DNA from: Rhabditophanes sp. KR3021
Taxonomy: Eukaryota > Nematoda > Chromadorea > Rhabditida > Alloionematidae
Reading direction: 5' to 3'
NCBI GenBank assembly: GCA_963281155.1
Contig: CAUJLY010000006.1
Span: forward strand, 4,712,001-4,776,000
DNA: 64,000 nucleotides
The stretch's first letter is position 1, and each line of letters begins with the position of its first letter. Below the pieces are notes generated by a model. That model was not told where the DNA came from. It did no database searches and saw only the letters and a program-made list of their open reading frames with translations. A program made the position numbers and the translations under genes. Shown here piece after piece: positions 11,298-24,790 of this stretch.

Positions 11298-14200
11298 GAT
11301 GACACAGTTATTATAGATGGCACTGTTATGTTTAATAAACAAAGTTAATCGGCTAAAATTAAAGAAGCAACCACTCAACTATTAGTCAACAAAACGAATA
11401 ATTGTTCAATAAGTATGAAAGACAACGAAGGAAGGAAGGTCGCGTTTTACAGGAGGCGGTCTATATAATCATTTTAGCTGTAAGGGTTCTTAAATTTAAA
11501 AGGCGTGTTCAAGTTAAAGATTTTACAAAGTAATGAATCTTCTCGGATTATCGCGCCTCGATCACACTTATCTATAGCTCGTCGGAATTCCTTTGATGGA
11601 TGCCGAAATATAAATGTTTATTGCGCTACTACATTTGACCCAATGGAATTGTTATGAGTATGTACAACAACTAAATAAATTACTCGGATATAGATATTTT
11701 TCTTAACACACCCAAAATAGGAGATTGTCTTTAAAGATGTATCACTTTGGACACTTCATGTCAATATAGTAGTCATCAATGACAGATAAATTTTACATTT
11801 TATAGCATTGTTTCCATAAATTTGATTTATATCCACATTAATCGTTTACATTTTGAAATAAGTTTATGCAATAAATCTTACTTCAAATGGAATAAATACA
11901 CAATAATAGACAAAACAAGATAACTTAATTATATATGTAATTACCTTTTTACAAATTTATCACTTCAAATATATAAATTGTAATTATAATATACAAATCG
12001 CAATTAACCAAATTGTAAAGTGTAATTTGAAAATTTGTTAATTGTATTTAGAAATATATAAATTACACGGAATATATCTTATTTGTGTTCATTATCTCAA
12101 AATAGGTTGAAGTTAAGGCAAAATATATGTTTTATTTATGCTAAATTATTAGGTTCTGGTAAGGATTGTCAGTAATTTATAAAAGTAGATGGATGATAGT
12201 AAGCTTCGCCTAAATCTTAAACGGATTCAAATAATTTATCAAAAGTGTATTAATAATGATGAATGTGGGACGTGTAAAGTGACTTAAAAAGGACAAATCA
12301 GCTTAATTAAACGATAGTAGAGGCATCTGGTGGCATCGGTGTCATAAAACTGCAACAAGATAGTTGCCTATGAGCAGCCAATAAAAAGAACTATTAATCA
12401 AATTTTGACAACCTCTAATGAATTGTATAATTATCTATATAGGAATTAATAATTACCGTTATTACTGTTAATTGATATCAATCCTAATCACTTTACAATC
12501 ACATTCATAAAGTCGTATATTATAATGGAGGAAAGGGTAATAAAAGGATACAAAGGCATAAATATTGCATACCCCACAAATGAACACGAGACAAAGATAA
12601 GAAATAACATCTGCTTGATGTCAATAAAAATAAATTGCATCCTTTGTTAAACATTTTAATACTATTAGATAATATCATTACTAACTTTACATCCCTCTCT
12701 TTTTATTTGAATATCATGCATTATGAAGTTTTGACACAACTATCCATCAAGTGGATTGCCTCTGGTCACAATAAGCTTTTTATGACACTTTTAATAAGAA
12801 TGATTTGATGGATGCTCAAAGAAAATCAAGCTATTAAAAGAGGCAATTAGTATTAGATAAGTTGCGAAAGATGGTGATCACACTTTGAATAAACACACTT
12901 GAGACATCTATGTACTTACTTAAACCAAACTCATCTGAAAAAAGAGTCTTACATCCTGTGTTTAACAAAACATCTTTGACAGGTGAAAATGTAATTAGTG
13001 TGAAGATAAGTTGACATCTCGCAATGCTAATAAAGCGCCATAAAATGTTCACATGTTTTTTGATAGATGTCAATGACACTGCCATCTTTGAATCAAGTTG
13101 TGATGGCATGCAGTAATTTGATGATGTCAATGGTTTGAAGCGCAAATGGTTGTGAATGAGGTGCAAATAATGAATAAATAAGCGCATCAAAATTAATCAA
13201 CCGATAAAATGTTTATAGTAATTTATAAAAAGCTATTTAAATTTAACGTTCCCTAAAATATGTGTTGTTGGATGATACAAAATGATAATAAAGATTAGAT
13301 ATACATAAAGGACTCGTTAAATTTTATGGTTGCCTTTTATAACAAACTAATCAACTACTACTTGACAGTGATTACTAAATCTGATACATACAGCAAACAA
13401 GACACCCGAGATCAGCTACAATCAAATTATCTAAATAACGAAACAAGACAAAACTTTTGGAACAATAAATTTGAAAGGAGTAATGTTTTTGGCAATATAT
13501 GACATAAAGAACCGGTTCTAAAGCATCTGTTGACATTTAGATTCACAGATTTTTAGAGTTTTTTAGTTAATCGCTTTTTAGTGACTAGCTAGATCAAAAG
13601 ATAAATAAGAGTGATTAATTAGTTATCGTTGTTTAATGCTATCTTCTGTAAAAGAATACCGCGATTTTCATTTCCTAATACTTGAAGGTTTATATCTACT
13701 ATAAAATGTGCGAATATATCTAAAAAAGACATACTTAAATCATTACATATTGAAAGGCAATAAAATAATTCAAATGATCCCATCTATTTTTTAATATCTA
13801 ATAAAAAAGAAGCCTTAGCAACTAAAAAATAAATCAATGTCATTTAAAGAAAGGATATTAAGCACCATTTGATTAATTAAAACAAAAAAAGCATTATTAT
13901 AAGGCAAATATTGGTGACATTAGATATTAATCTTGTACACTTAATATGGATCATAAAACAAATCTCCTTAAATTATTGTGTGTCACGGTTGTGTTGAAGG
14001 ATTTAAGAGTGCCGAACACTTCAAAAGCAATTCATTATTATTTTATATTTTATTATCATCATTCTAAATTTTAAGCAAATATAACTGACTCGTTTAAAAA
14101 GACTTTTTTGTGTTTTAGGAAGGGTACACTTAATTCGGGATAAGAGAATTATTTTACAGATAGAACATATGTAAGTATTTGAAATATTATTGAACATGTA

Positions 14201-17200
14201 TTACTCTTCGAATGCCGTTTAAGGAAGTAATCTGTGAAGCGGGCACTTTGAGAAATAACGAGGCAGAAAGGTTTGTTTAAATAAATGATATAGAAAATAA
14301 TGGTGGCAGAAAATGTCAAAAAGTGACAGTCACTCAAACTTAATATGATATTTTTGAGGCACATGTATAAAATAGTTATCTTCTATTATTATCGAAACAT
14401 GGTATTGCTACATACATAACCATTGCATATCAACTGTTCAACTATAAATTATTTCTGATGGCAAGATATTGAAGACGCCGTTATTGCTCCATCTTGTTCC
14501 AATATACTAGTAGTACCAACATCTCCCTCATATATCATACCAAACGACTTATTTATGATGATCGGTGAAGAATTAGACAGAAAGTCAAAAACATGTAATA
14601 GTCAAAAAAGTGCCGCGGCATTTATATACCAATCAAGTTGATTAATGAACATAAATTGGCAGATAACAGCTCATCATAAAAGTTCACCATTAATTTATTG
14701 GTCCTAGTGGATTGCAATCATATAAAAGGCCTCGTAAATTGCAGGAAAAATTAATAGCTTTTTTGAATAGCTTCGACCCAACTAATATCAATATAGATAT
14801 AAATTTATTTGCCTCAAAATCGTTTTCACATTTCAGAATATTTATGTGTATACTTAAAAGATGTATATGATGTATGTATTACCCTTAACCAAAACATACG
14901 TCAACATATATCTATGTTGTTGTACATTTTTACAGTGAAACAAATTATAAGTATAAATGTATTCGCAAAAAAAATAAGATGAAAAAGCAAATTGGTGGGA
15001 TGGTAAAAATGTTGGAATATATTATACATAAAATTGAACTGGGTGAAAGTGTGAAATTCATTGCACCGAATCTATTTGAATTTTTTTACGAGTGATTGTT
15101 AAATAAATGACTCTGTTTGATGGAAGTTTGAGGCAAAAGAGAATGTCAGATCGGTTAACCAAATCCGCCATTACCATCTTATTAAATGATATTTAGAATA
15201 TATGCGATGAGAAAACTCAAAATTTAAAAAGAATATGTTAATTTGTTCTTTAGCAAAAATGAGCATCAAAGTCAGGAGGTCTGTTTTTGATACAAAAGTT
15301 GAGTGATTTGTATGGTTGTTAAGTATGTACTTTGCTTGATTGCTGTCTCAATACTCAAACAAATTTTTGTCAATGAACAGACAATGAGTTTTCAACTTTG
15401 TTGGTACTTATTAAGAGGGTTGAAGTGCAAACTTTAACTATACACCATCACCACAAACAGTTTCCATTTCGGCTTTATTATAATTGTCTTGATTATCTCT
15501 ATATATTTACACTTCAAAAGAATGCCTCATTAAACAATGTTTAAGTAGTTTTGTGTTAAATGTACGGTGTTGCAAATGTGTGAATCCAAAATCATTTCAA
15601 AAGGAACAAAGACAGTGAAAGTTGCTATTAATTACACCATAGTTATGTTTTATTATTCAGAATTAATCTAATAATTCTGTTTATGTAACGACTGCTGCTC
15701 TTCGTTGCGTAACATAAATAGATAAAGGTGACAAAGTTTAAGAGGAAAAAGTTTGAAGTGTAAAAGGATAAAGGTTGTGGGACTGAATTGCCGGGAAATT
15801 ATATATAATAAAAGAGATGGCCCATTTGATTTGTCTTTTTATTAAAATGATCGTTAAGACACTTTAGTATTCTATCGCATGTATATAATTATAAGAGTCT
15901 CTTAAAATGATTGTCACTTACATATTCATTAAACGCCATTTGTTAAATCAACCATGTAATTAAGCACTTTTGACACCACTAAAAATAACAAAAGGAAAGC
16001 GCGCAATGTTTCAGGAAACAGTAAACATCTGTGATTGGCAGGTTACTTGTTAAGCCGATTATCAAAGATTTCGAGATTTGAGTTTAAGCATTATGAGGAT
16101 TACATGGGGAGTAAAACTAATAATCGCATTTAATCTCATCTAATCTGACAGTGGTAATTACACTCATTAAATAGCACAATACAAGGGATCTGTACAACTA
16201 GACTAACATTGTTTTCCTTTGCACTAAACAATTGAAGCATTCAATTTCAGCTGGTATGGTGTCCAATTAAGATAATCTTATTCAACATATTCACTAACTG
16301 AACCTCCATTAAGTATTTATTAGTGAATACGCAACATCTAACGTACAATCACAAAATTACCCATTCAAATCGGTTTCCTTTTATCAAGAGTGATTGTTTA
16401 AATAAATAAATGTTGATACCATAACTGGCGAAAACTTCAAAAGGATTACGAATATACTTTATGATGTTGATTTGCGGCTCAAATGTCTGTTTTTGTATAA
16501 TTATATAGCATGTCCTATTAAATAAGAAATGACAAGGTTGTGTAATGATGAAAATATGTTAATCTAATATGCTTGTAATTCAATTTAATTCCTTTAAAGC
16601 TCATAATGATGGCTAATTTTACTGTGCATAAAGCGGAAATTGTGTAATCACTTTCTAGTTTAAATTAATCCTGATGCTTTACCGTAGTATTAAACGCAAC
16701 ATTAATATTTATTAAAAACCCAGAAAAGTGCCTTTGTTTTTAGTAAAGTTGAACAAAAGATGGATGATTATTAAGATTGATGAATGAACATCATTTACCA
16801 AGATTCCAATATATGTTTAATCATTTATCGCAACAGTTGAAAAATATAATCAATTTCAAGCTTAGCCTAATTTATCATCCTCCTCCGTTATCATCAATCA
16901 CTTTATCTTGTCAACTGGCTTAATATTTGTCGATTTGGGTAGACAAAAGCCTTTTTATGTTTGATGGCTTTTTGCTGTTTGAATGGAGGAAAGATGTTAC
17001 TTTTAAGATCTTTTTTATTGTGATAAAGTGTAGAAATTAATTTGAAGGGGTCAATTAATCAAATGGCTAGATACAATCTCAGGATAATTGATGATAGCTT
17101 AATTACACATTACTAAGCAATTTGTTAAAGAGAAAGAATGATGTGCGAAAGTGAGAAGAGTGTAACTTTGTTGGCACAATACAGGGAGGTTATTAAACTG

Positions 17201-19220
17201 TGTAGAATTTGATATACGCAATGACAAACAAATCCGTCTCTGTCATTATGGCAAACAGACATTAATTATCAAAAAGTTTTGACATCTCTTCGTGCACATC
17301 TAAAACGTACCGACAACATTTGTTGCCGACGTCAATTAGAAACTTCCAATCTTGAAAAGTAAGATAGCGCTAAATAGTGAACTTAATGGTAAAAAAGTAG
17401 AGTATCCATTTTCCCTAATCTAATGTAAAAACCATCTCAAAGTACTTTGTCAAACAAAATTTATAATGTGATCTTAAGTTATTGTTAGCATTTAAAATTG
17501 TATTTGTGTTAACCTTCATGTTCATTATTAAGCAAATATTGACATAAATCATCAATTATTATTCTCAATTGTTATTATTACCAACTAATAACATATTCTC
17601 AGCTAACTATAAAAAATCATCCACCTAATTAATGTATTACTGAAAAGTCACTACATTAAAGTAATTATGAAGCAAAATATAGTTAAATTCAACAAATACA
17701 CCATAAAATCCATAAATAATAAAAGTGATAATGATCATCTATGTAATTGTGTTTACCTTAATCATGTTATTAACTACTTAGAAAATATAAAAATCTTTTT
17801 GTTTGAATTCGAACATTAATATGATATCGATACAGTAATGATTATCACACGACAAATTGTTGCAGTATAATTAAAAGTCTTCGTTTGCCATTAAATATCC
17901 GTTGCAATGAGGGCTCTCCAATATCTTTTTAATGTAACAATGAACAGTCGCTTGTTAAAGTGATTCTTAATGACTGATATTTAAGTTTATATGCTCATTA
18001 AAAATATAATATAAATGTTTAATACTTTTCGGATTCTTTTTCCTATTTTTGATGACGACAACATCATGGCGGTGCAAATGTGCAGAGCTGTTAAAAGTTT
18101 TGTTGTAATGTATTTAAATATATCTTTCCAATCACGGAAAGTTATGTTAAAAGGAAATTAATAAAATTGGCAATTAAAAAAAAGTATTGTTTAAGCACAT
18201 GTTAACAAAGGGGTTATATTTTTTTCAAATTTATTGGTAGTATCAATGGTTTTATTACTATCTCAAATACTTACTCATATTGTATTTTTAATATCACTAT
18301 CGGTACTTAGAAAATACCAGAAAATAAATTTTATAACTTTGGATTGTTATGGTGAGAGAATAAAAATATTTAATTGAAAGATATTTATGATCTAGAATAA
18401 TATAATCAAGCCATACAAATAATATAATCTAAAACAACAGTAGATCATTTTTTATAAACAAAAAGCATGTCAACTTTTCATGATCAGAGTAGACTTTCAA
18501 ATAATATCAAAAAAGCGATAAAATTTTATTATCGTTTCATGACAAATGTATGTTCGTTTTAACTTCGGACACCTTAAGTATTTTTGCCGGGCAATAAACA
18601 ATCAAAAGGCTAAACTAATGGAATAATTAAAATGCCTTTGATCTAATGTCAAAATACAGTACGAAATAAATAACATTTTTTTGGATTAATTAGTTTTAAA
18701 ATTTATATCACCCTATAACTAAAATAACGACTTCGTTATTGATATCAATAATGGAACCTTTATATATTTGGAAAATAAACGAAGATCATAAAATCTATCT
18801 ATATTAACTAATAAACTATTTTAATGGTAAAAGAGAAAATAGTGATAAATTGTTAGATTTGTTTAATAGTAATAAAAAAGAAATAAATGTTAATTAATTT
18901 GTTTCTTAGTAATATTAACGTTTTTGAAGAATTTATAACCTTTTTTATGATGTTTGGCAAAGGAGAATGTAAAACAGATATTAGAATGTTGTTAATAGGA
19001 TGTTTTGGAGATTTTATCGTTTTTTCTTTTTCAAGGGGTTTTGAAATTATAGGAAGTTGTTGAATTGTTACAAAAATATGTAAAAGTTCAATTTCAAGTT
19101 GGAACTTGTTAGTTAAATTTGCCCTATGAACAGAACAATTGAGTTATCTAAAGTGGAATCTTGGAACTAAGTTTCTTTAAAAACGTGATTGCATTTATAT
19201 AAATAATATTTATTTAAACT
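11298..19220. other. gene desert upstream of the NET gene
   Basis: About 7.9 kb without any convincing exon on either strand; the longest ORF (118 aa, minus strand, near 13 kb) has no domain and looks like chance. On the minus strand a TATATAG-type sequence near 11461-11467 sits about 165 bp before the NET start and could be a TATA element. The rest is AT-rich with frequent homeodomain-like cores. Likely regulatory DNA for the NET gene (inference from position and length). Confidence 0.45.
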
Positions 19221-20355
19221 ATGGAAAATGCTATTGAATCAAAATGTAAACCCCTAGAAATTATGATTCGCTGCCAAAAACCTAAATATTGTGCAAAAGA
19301 AGAAGATTTGCCCCTCGAAAACAGACAATTATTTAAATTATTGAAAATTGATAATGTTTCAAGTGCCGTTACCTCCCGTTTGCTTGTTTCAGATAATGTG
19401 ACATTGAGCAAGTGTAGTAATGAGTTAATTGAAACACTTGAGATAAAATTGAATCCTCCAGCAATCGGTAGTATGCGAAATTGGGAGCATTTAGCCTCTG
19501 TTTTTGGATTACAAAACGATCTTATTGTATCAATGAGGCAGAAGAAAAGCCCTATTAAAGAATTTTTCAGGCGATGTTCGGATAAGAAGTTTAACGAGTT
19601 AGTTAGTGAAATTGCGAAAATGGAACGTATAGATGTACTGCTAAGCTTAAGGAAAATTAAAATAGAATTACAACAAAATCAGCCCCAGAGTTTACAACTG
19701 CTACCTACAGACACAATTAGCAGCATGTCAAGCGCAACTTATAATTCGAATGATTATGGGAATTGTATGTTTTTAGAATTAATCATTTTAATCTATATTG
19801 TTTAGTTATACTGGTGCTGCATTATGAGGAAGATCGTAATGATAGAAAGAATTTCAAATGGTTTCTTGACAACTTGAGAAAATGCGAACAAGACAAGTTT
19901 AAGATCTATGATGCTAATGAAGCAGTAGATAAAAACAATCTGTACTCAAGCGCGAAAAAATTATTTATTACAGCCAAACGTATTGTTGTTACATATAATG
20001 ATGACTTATGCAATGCAATTAAACAAGATCCCTTGACAAATATTGAAAAATATAAAAAAATATTACACACAAGAGCAATAATGGAACTCATGGATCAAGA
20101 GTATAACACAAATTATTATAAAAACACTCGTTTCGTAGGTATTGTCATGAAGGTGAGTCAATTAGTATTAAAAAGTTTTACAAAACTCACCAATTTCGGT
20201 GTAAAATCTAGTCAACATGCTTTATAATTTATTTTTACTTTTTTTGTTTACAGAATTGCAATCGTGAACTTTTACCGGTTGGCTGGATTCGAAACACATT
20301 GGTATATGAATTCCCTTTAACGTATACTGATTTTTGCGAGACAGCATTCAAGTGA
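19221..20355 (+). CDS. TRAF3IP2: Death + SEFIR adaptor, ACT1/CIKS-like
   Basis: Three exons: 19221-19764, 19806-20152, 20254-20355 (introns 41 and 101 bp); 330 aa. ACT1/CIKS adaptors bind IL-17 receptors through SEFIR-SEFIR contacts in the cytoplasm and signal to NF-kB. A Death domain lies at about residues 90-155, with helices around NWEHLASVFGL and SPIKEFFRRC. It is followed by a SEFIR-like domain from about residue 182 to the C-terminus, marked by ILVLHYEED, KRIVVTYNDDL and the end motif LPVGWIRNTLVYEFP, which parallels VPTWLQNTHVYSWP of vertebrate ACT1. Vertebrate ACT1 lacks the Death domain; to my recollection nematode ACTL-1 has the same pair. MyD88 (Death+TIR) is the main alternative, but the C-terminal motif favours SEFIR. 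No IL-17 receptor is nearby. Confidence 0.65.
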
Positions 20356-20931
20356 TGAGTTTATCAAAGCGTTAACTTGGTTAAGACAATTAGATCAAAA
20401 TGTGTACTTCGGTAAATTATGCATATATTTATAAATATATATGATTGTTATATGCTAATCTATCTCAAAATTTAACAATCTAGTAAACAACATTTTTTTG
20501 ATATATTCGTTCAATATATATTCAAAACGAAGTACATACACACGTTTGCATCTGATAAACTTATAATTTAATCATATGTACACCTAGATTATATCATTAT
20601 ACAAAGATTAATTTGAAATAAAAAACTTTCTAATTTAAAAAATCAAACTATTTAGATGTTGTACCTCTCCTCATTCCTTTATACAATCATTCAATTAATT
20701 TCATTTTAAAAATAATGATAAGATACACGGTACTATAAATATTTTGGTATGATCTAGATTTCACACATAGACCCTAATTCGATCTTGTTTCAAGGGTATT
20801 GATTCTGCTTTAAATAAATTGATGGGTGGTTATTTGGTGGATCAAATATTAACTAATTTGTTTTCCTATGATTTTAGTTTTATTATTACTTTTGTTCAAA
20901 GCTTTCTGGCTTGACCGTAATTATTTGATAA
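20356..20931. other. intergenic spacer
   Basis: 576 bp of AT-rich DNA between the adaptor gene and CNNM. I see no exon, repeat or clear promoter element. Confidence 0.4.
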
Positions 20932-23711
20932 ATGCGAGAAAAATCAAACCTGGCAAAATGGTTTATTTTTATAACATTACTTTTTCCGCAGGATGTAAGT
21001 TTATTGAATAATAGGCATGTTTAAAATGCTTTCAATTTTTAACAATCTTTCTTTTAGATTTTTAAATAATTTAATTTAGGCAAATTCAAATGTACATGAC
21101 CCCGAAAAATATGAAATGGAAACAGACAAACTTATGCCAACAGTGTCCGGAATGCGTGTAGAAAATTACAAAAATGAAGGTTTTTTAGATTATACAGCAG
21201 CTGGTCTTAGTATTGTAGAGCCAGACGTCAAGGTAAAGATATTAATATTCGGATTTTGGCTGGACCGTGTAGATTTGGTTTCATTTACAACTGATAATTG
21301 TTATCACCCACTCATCAACATTAGCGTTACCGAATTCACATTCCAAAATGAATTACGAATAGAATTTCCGGCACAATTTGCCGATGATGAAGATGCATAC
21401 AGGATATGTTTGAAGGAAAAGAATTTTGGACAAGCTGATTATGATCCTGATGATAGGATTTTAATTGATGAACAAAGAACTTGGATATCAACTAATACGG
21501 CTCCAGTTGATCATATCATGCCCGAAGAAATCCAGATTGTTGTTATATTTTTCCTATTTTTACTATCAGCATTATTTTCGGGTCTTAATTTGGGTTTAAT
21601 GGCATTGACTCCTCAAGATTTGATGTTACTTCAACAGTCAGGGTCAGACTTGGAAAAGAAGTATGCAACTATAATTTTGCCTGTTCGTAAAAAGGGAAAC
21701 AGTCTTTTATGCACAATTTTGATTATGAATGTAATTGTCAATTCAGCCATTTCAATTTTATTTGAAGATTTAACCTCCGGCCCAATTGCATTTTGTGTAT
21801 CCTCCATTGGAATCGTTGTGTTTGGCGAAATTCTCCCTCAAAGTTTATGTATAAAGTTAGTTACATTATTTAAAGAAGAGATAACACTGTATACTTTAGA
21901 AAAGGACTTGCTGTCGGAGCAGCAACTATTTATTTAACCAAATTCTTTATGATTTTAACGTGTCCGTTATCTTACCCAATTGGTGCGGCTTTAGATTGGC
22001 TGTTAGGGGAAGAGGTTTTGGTTTATGATAGAAATAGACTTTTACAGATTATGAAATTAACACCCGTTTTTATGGGTTTTAGTGAAGAAATGGCGGAAGA
22101 TTTAAAGATTGCAGTTGGAGCTATGGAAATCTGTGATAAGATTGTAAAGGATGTCATGACAAACATTGATGATGTCTTTATGTTGAGTGAAAACACAGAA
22201 CTAAATACATTTAATATATCTGAAATTTTAAAACATGGTTATACCAGAATTCCAGTTTATAGGGGTAGCACCCCGACAGATATAATTTCTTTATTATTTG
22301 TAAAAGATTTGGCTCTGATTGATCCTGAAGATGCCTTTAAAACAAAAATTTTAAGTGAATATCATCAACACCAACTTCGATTTGTACCGGAAACTACTAC
22401 TCTTCATGAAATGCTTAGTGAATTCAAAAACGGTGATTATCATTTGGCGATTGTTTACAAACCAGACAATGAAACTGATAAATACATAATGCCTGGATTT
22501 CGAAGAGAGAGTGACTACGATGATTCCTTCTCCAGAACTTCTAAATTTGATAAATCAGTTGAAATGAAAAACATGACTTCCCTATTAGATAAATCGTCAA
22601 ACCCAAAATCATCACAAAGAACAATTGTCGGAATTGTATCATTAGAAGATATCGTCGAAGAAATTTTGCAGGCTGAGATTATAGATGAAAGTGACATGAT
22701 TATGGATAATGTATACAAAACCAAAAGAAAGACAGATAAGGTAATACGCTTTAAATAATTAGCCACAGTTTTGGCTTTTGCCATAGTACGTCTCTTTAGC
22801 GAATCATATTTGCAATTAGCAATTTGAAAATGACAATAAAAAAGTAACTGAGAAAGGTCCATTTTCCTCTTTCAAAAACCCATTCAGTGCTTTTATGAAT
22901 TCCTCCCATTTGATATATTCTTCCCTTTGCTTTCTTTATCTGCTTAACAATAACCATTTTTAATATCCTACAAAATGAAAAAAATGAATATCTTAGAATG
23001 CGTCGAATTTGAGTTTTTCTCTTGCAGCGTTTAAAAAGTCGAAAATTTTGTGTTTACTTTTATTTGAAATAGAAGTTATTACAATTCATTATATTTTAGA
23101 AATTCAATTATTTCAAGATGTTCGAATATGAAGAAAAAGTTAAAAATCCAAGCATCGCAGTTTGTGCTGTTACAAGTAACTTTTTAGCAACTAACTTTCC
23201 AATTTTCAGCGAGAAATATGTTGATCCACGAGCTTTATATCGTTTAATTTCAAAAAATATTCACTTAATTAGACTTCACAAAACTATCGCAATTGACAAT
23301 ATACAAGATTACCGCAAGCAATTTGTTTCAATTGTTAAAGCCGGAGAACCTTGTGACAAAATTGTACTAATTCTCGAAGGTACCGGAACAGTAACTATGA
23401 TTGGATCAGATGAAACATTTACGGTTGGACCGTTTGAATATTTCGGGCATGTCCTTCTAGACAAGCTTGAAACAGCTGTACAAGAAGAAGAGCAATTAAT
23501 ATCTAAAACTGTTTCTCAAATGCAATTTATTCCTGACTATACTTTGGATGTTACTAAGTTTTGCAAATATCTTTTAATAACACCTATCCAGTACACAAAC
23601 ATTTACAAAGTTACTAAAGCTACAAGGACAATTAAAGAAAATGACATTGTTTTGGATTCTTTAAAACCCACAAGTGAAACTATTCTGGAAAGAAGAATGA
23701 CTATTCGATGA
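20932..23711 (+). CDS. CNNM: CNNM/ACDP metal transporter
   Basis: Four exons: 20932-20994, 21080-21855, 21900-22740, 23100-23711; 763 aa, normal length for the family. CNNM proteins are plasma-membrane transporters or regulators of Mg2+ efflux. Exon 1 ([20 protein letters not shown]) is a signal-anchor or signal peptide; its ATG was chosen because it is in frame with the first donor. An extracellular domain is followed by DUF21 membrane segments from about residue 165 ([25 protein letters not shown]), then [14 protein letters not shown] and [11 protein letters not shown] pair follows ([37 protein letters not shown]). Exon 4 carries the C-terminal cyclic-nucleotide-binding-like domain. The 44-bp intron splits the DUF21 region. 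A possible extra 24-nt exon in intron 3 is reported separately. Confidence 0.93.
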
Positions 23712-23997
23712 CCCAAAATGCTATATATATTTTCAAACTTCACTTACGCAACCATTATACTTACAATTTTTAATAATTAAATAATTTTCCATCAGTTTTC
23801 TATCCTATAAAAACCAATGTTTGATATTTATTTCCACGTACTCGTTCTTTGATCAGATATCAATGTTAATTTAAAATATCAACTTAATTATGATCAATAT
23901 TTTAGGAGCGAGTTGTAGTTCTCAAAAAAATCTTAATACAATTGCAATGACTTAAACAAACTTTGAACTCACTTGAAAAGTAATTTGGCAGTTGTGT
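23712..23997. other. spacer after CNNM
   Basis: AT-rich 3' flanking DNA of CNNM with no recognisable element before the NXF-like relic. Confidence 0.3.
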
Positions 23998-24352
23998 ATG
24001 GGAGTAAAATTGAAAGCTATTGCAAATTCTGTTAACGAAGATAATGGCTCTGTTTTAACTCTGAATTACAATCCAGTTGTCTTTGAACACAAAATTCTGT
24101 TCGGGGAAGAAAGGAGTGCATCAATGATATTTGCAGCAGAAGGCTAAGCGATGGTGGAACTACCTTAGATTTGTCAAATTTCAAGCTTGAAAAAAAATCT
24201 GGTAACACTTGATCGAGCTGATGTGCTATGAGGTATTGCGGATTATATTGAAAAAAATTGTCCTCGAATTGAGAATATTAGTTTATCTTCGAATGAGTTA
24301 GGTGATATTGATAACTCAATCATTTACATTTTTATCAAACAATCCAAATGAC
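23998..24352 (+). pseudogene. broken NXF (mRNA export factor)-like fragment
   Basis: Pieces of one protein can be read in different frames with several stops between them. One piece, SDGGTTLDLSNFKLEKK, resembles the segment entering the leucine-rich repeats of NXF1/TAP. A second, IADYIEKNCPRIENISLSSN, resembles the NXF leucine-rich repeat segment with its EEN-P-L-SLNLSNN pattern. An ATG-led piece of about 49 codons precedes them. Frameshifts and stops make it non-functional as NXF. No introns or poly(A) tail were recognised, so the origin (duplication or retrocopy) is open. NXF proteins carry mRNA through nuclear pores; an intact copy is expected elsewhere in the genome. Confidence 0.5.
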
Positions 24353-24790
24353 AAATAAACGTATTTTTACATTGTTTAACTCCATTTCCGTTTAAACTTT
24401 CATATCAAAATGTCTCAGCTAATTCGTCATCTAATGTCAAATTACCGTGATCACAAGACAAATTACACTTATAAAATTATGGACAATTTTTTGCGAAGTT
24501 CATTTGGTAGCATAAGTTATTTCTTATTTTTATCTTCTATCAATTGTCAGTGCTGCGATTTTCGTTTCAACTTCAGACAACTCATTATCTTGCAAAAGAA
24601 TGTCTACGATTTATTGTAAATAAATATACTTCCATCATTTTATATATGTAAATAAATTTTCATTATTGTTCTCGATCATTTAAAAATATACAATTTACAA
24701 ATTTTTCCAGATACATTATATTTATATCTTCATTCCCAACACACAAAATCATCACAAAAAATAATAATATAAAATGATATTTGTAATCTG
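24353..24790. other. spacer between NXF-like relic and CUB gene
   Basis: AT-rich DNA with one 69-codon ORF (24410-24619) that lacks any recognisable feature. It probably includes the 3' UTR of the minus-strand CUB gene. Confidence 0.3.

Noticed and set aside
12834..13190. 118-codon minus-strand ORF in the second desert
   Set aside because: No domain, no signal peptide and no neighbouring exons; treated as chance.
13860..13880. AGCACCATTTGA, resembling the start of miR-29/285
   Set aside because: The 5' base pattern differs and no hairpin partner was found nearby.
21856..21899. Apparent frameshift splitting CNNM into two ORFs
   Set aside because: Explained by a 44-bp GT-AG intron that restores the family sequence exactly at the join.
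24410..24619. 69-codon ORF after the NXF-like relic
   Set aside because: No similarity to NXF or other families; biased composition.
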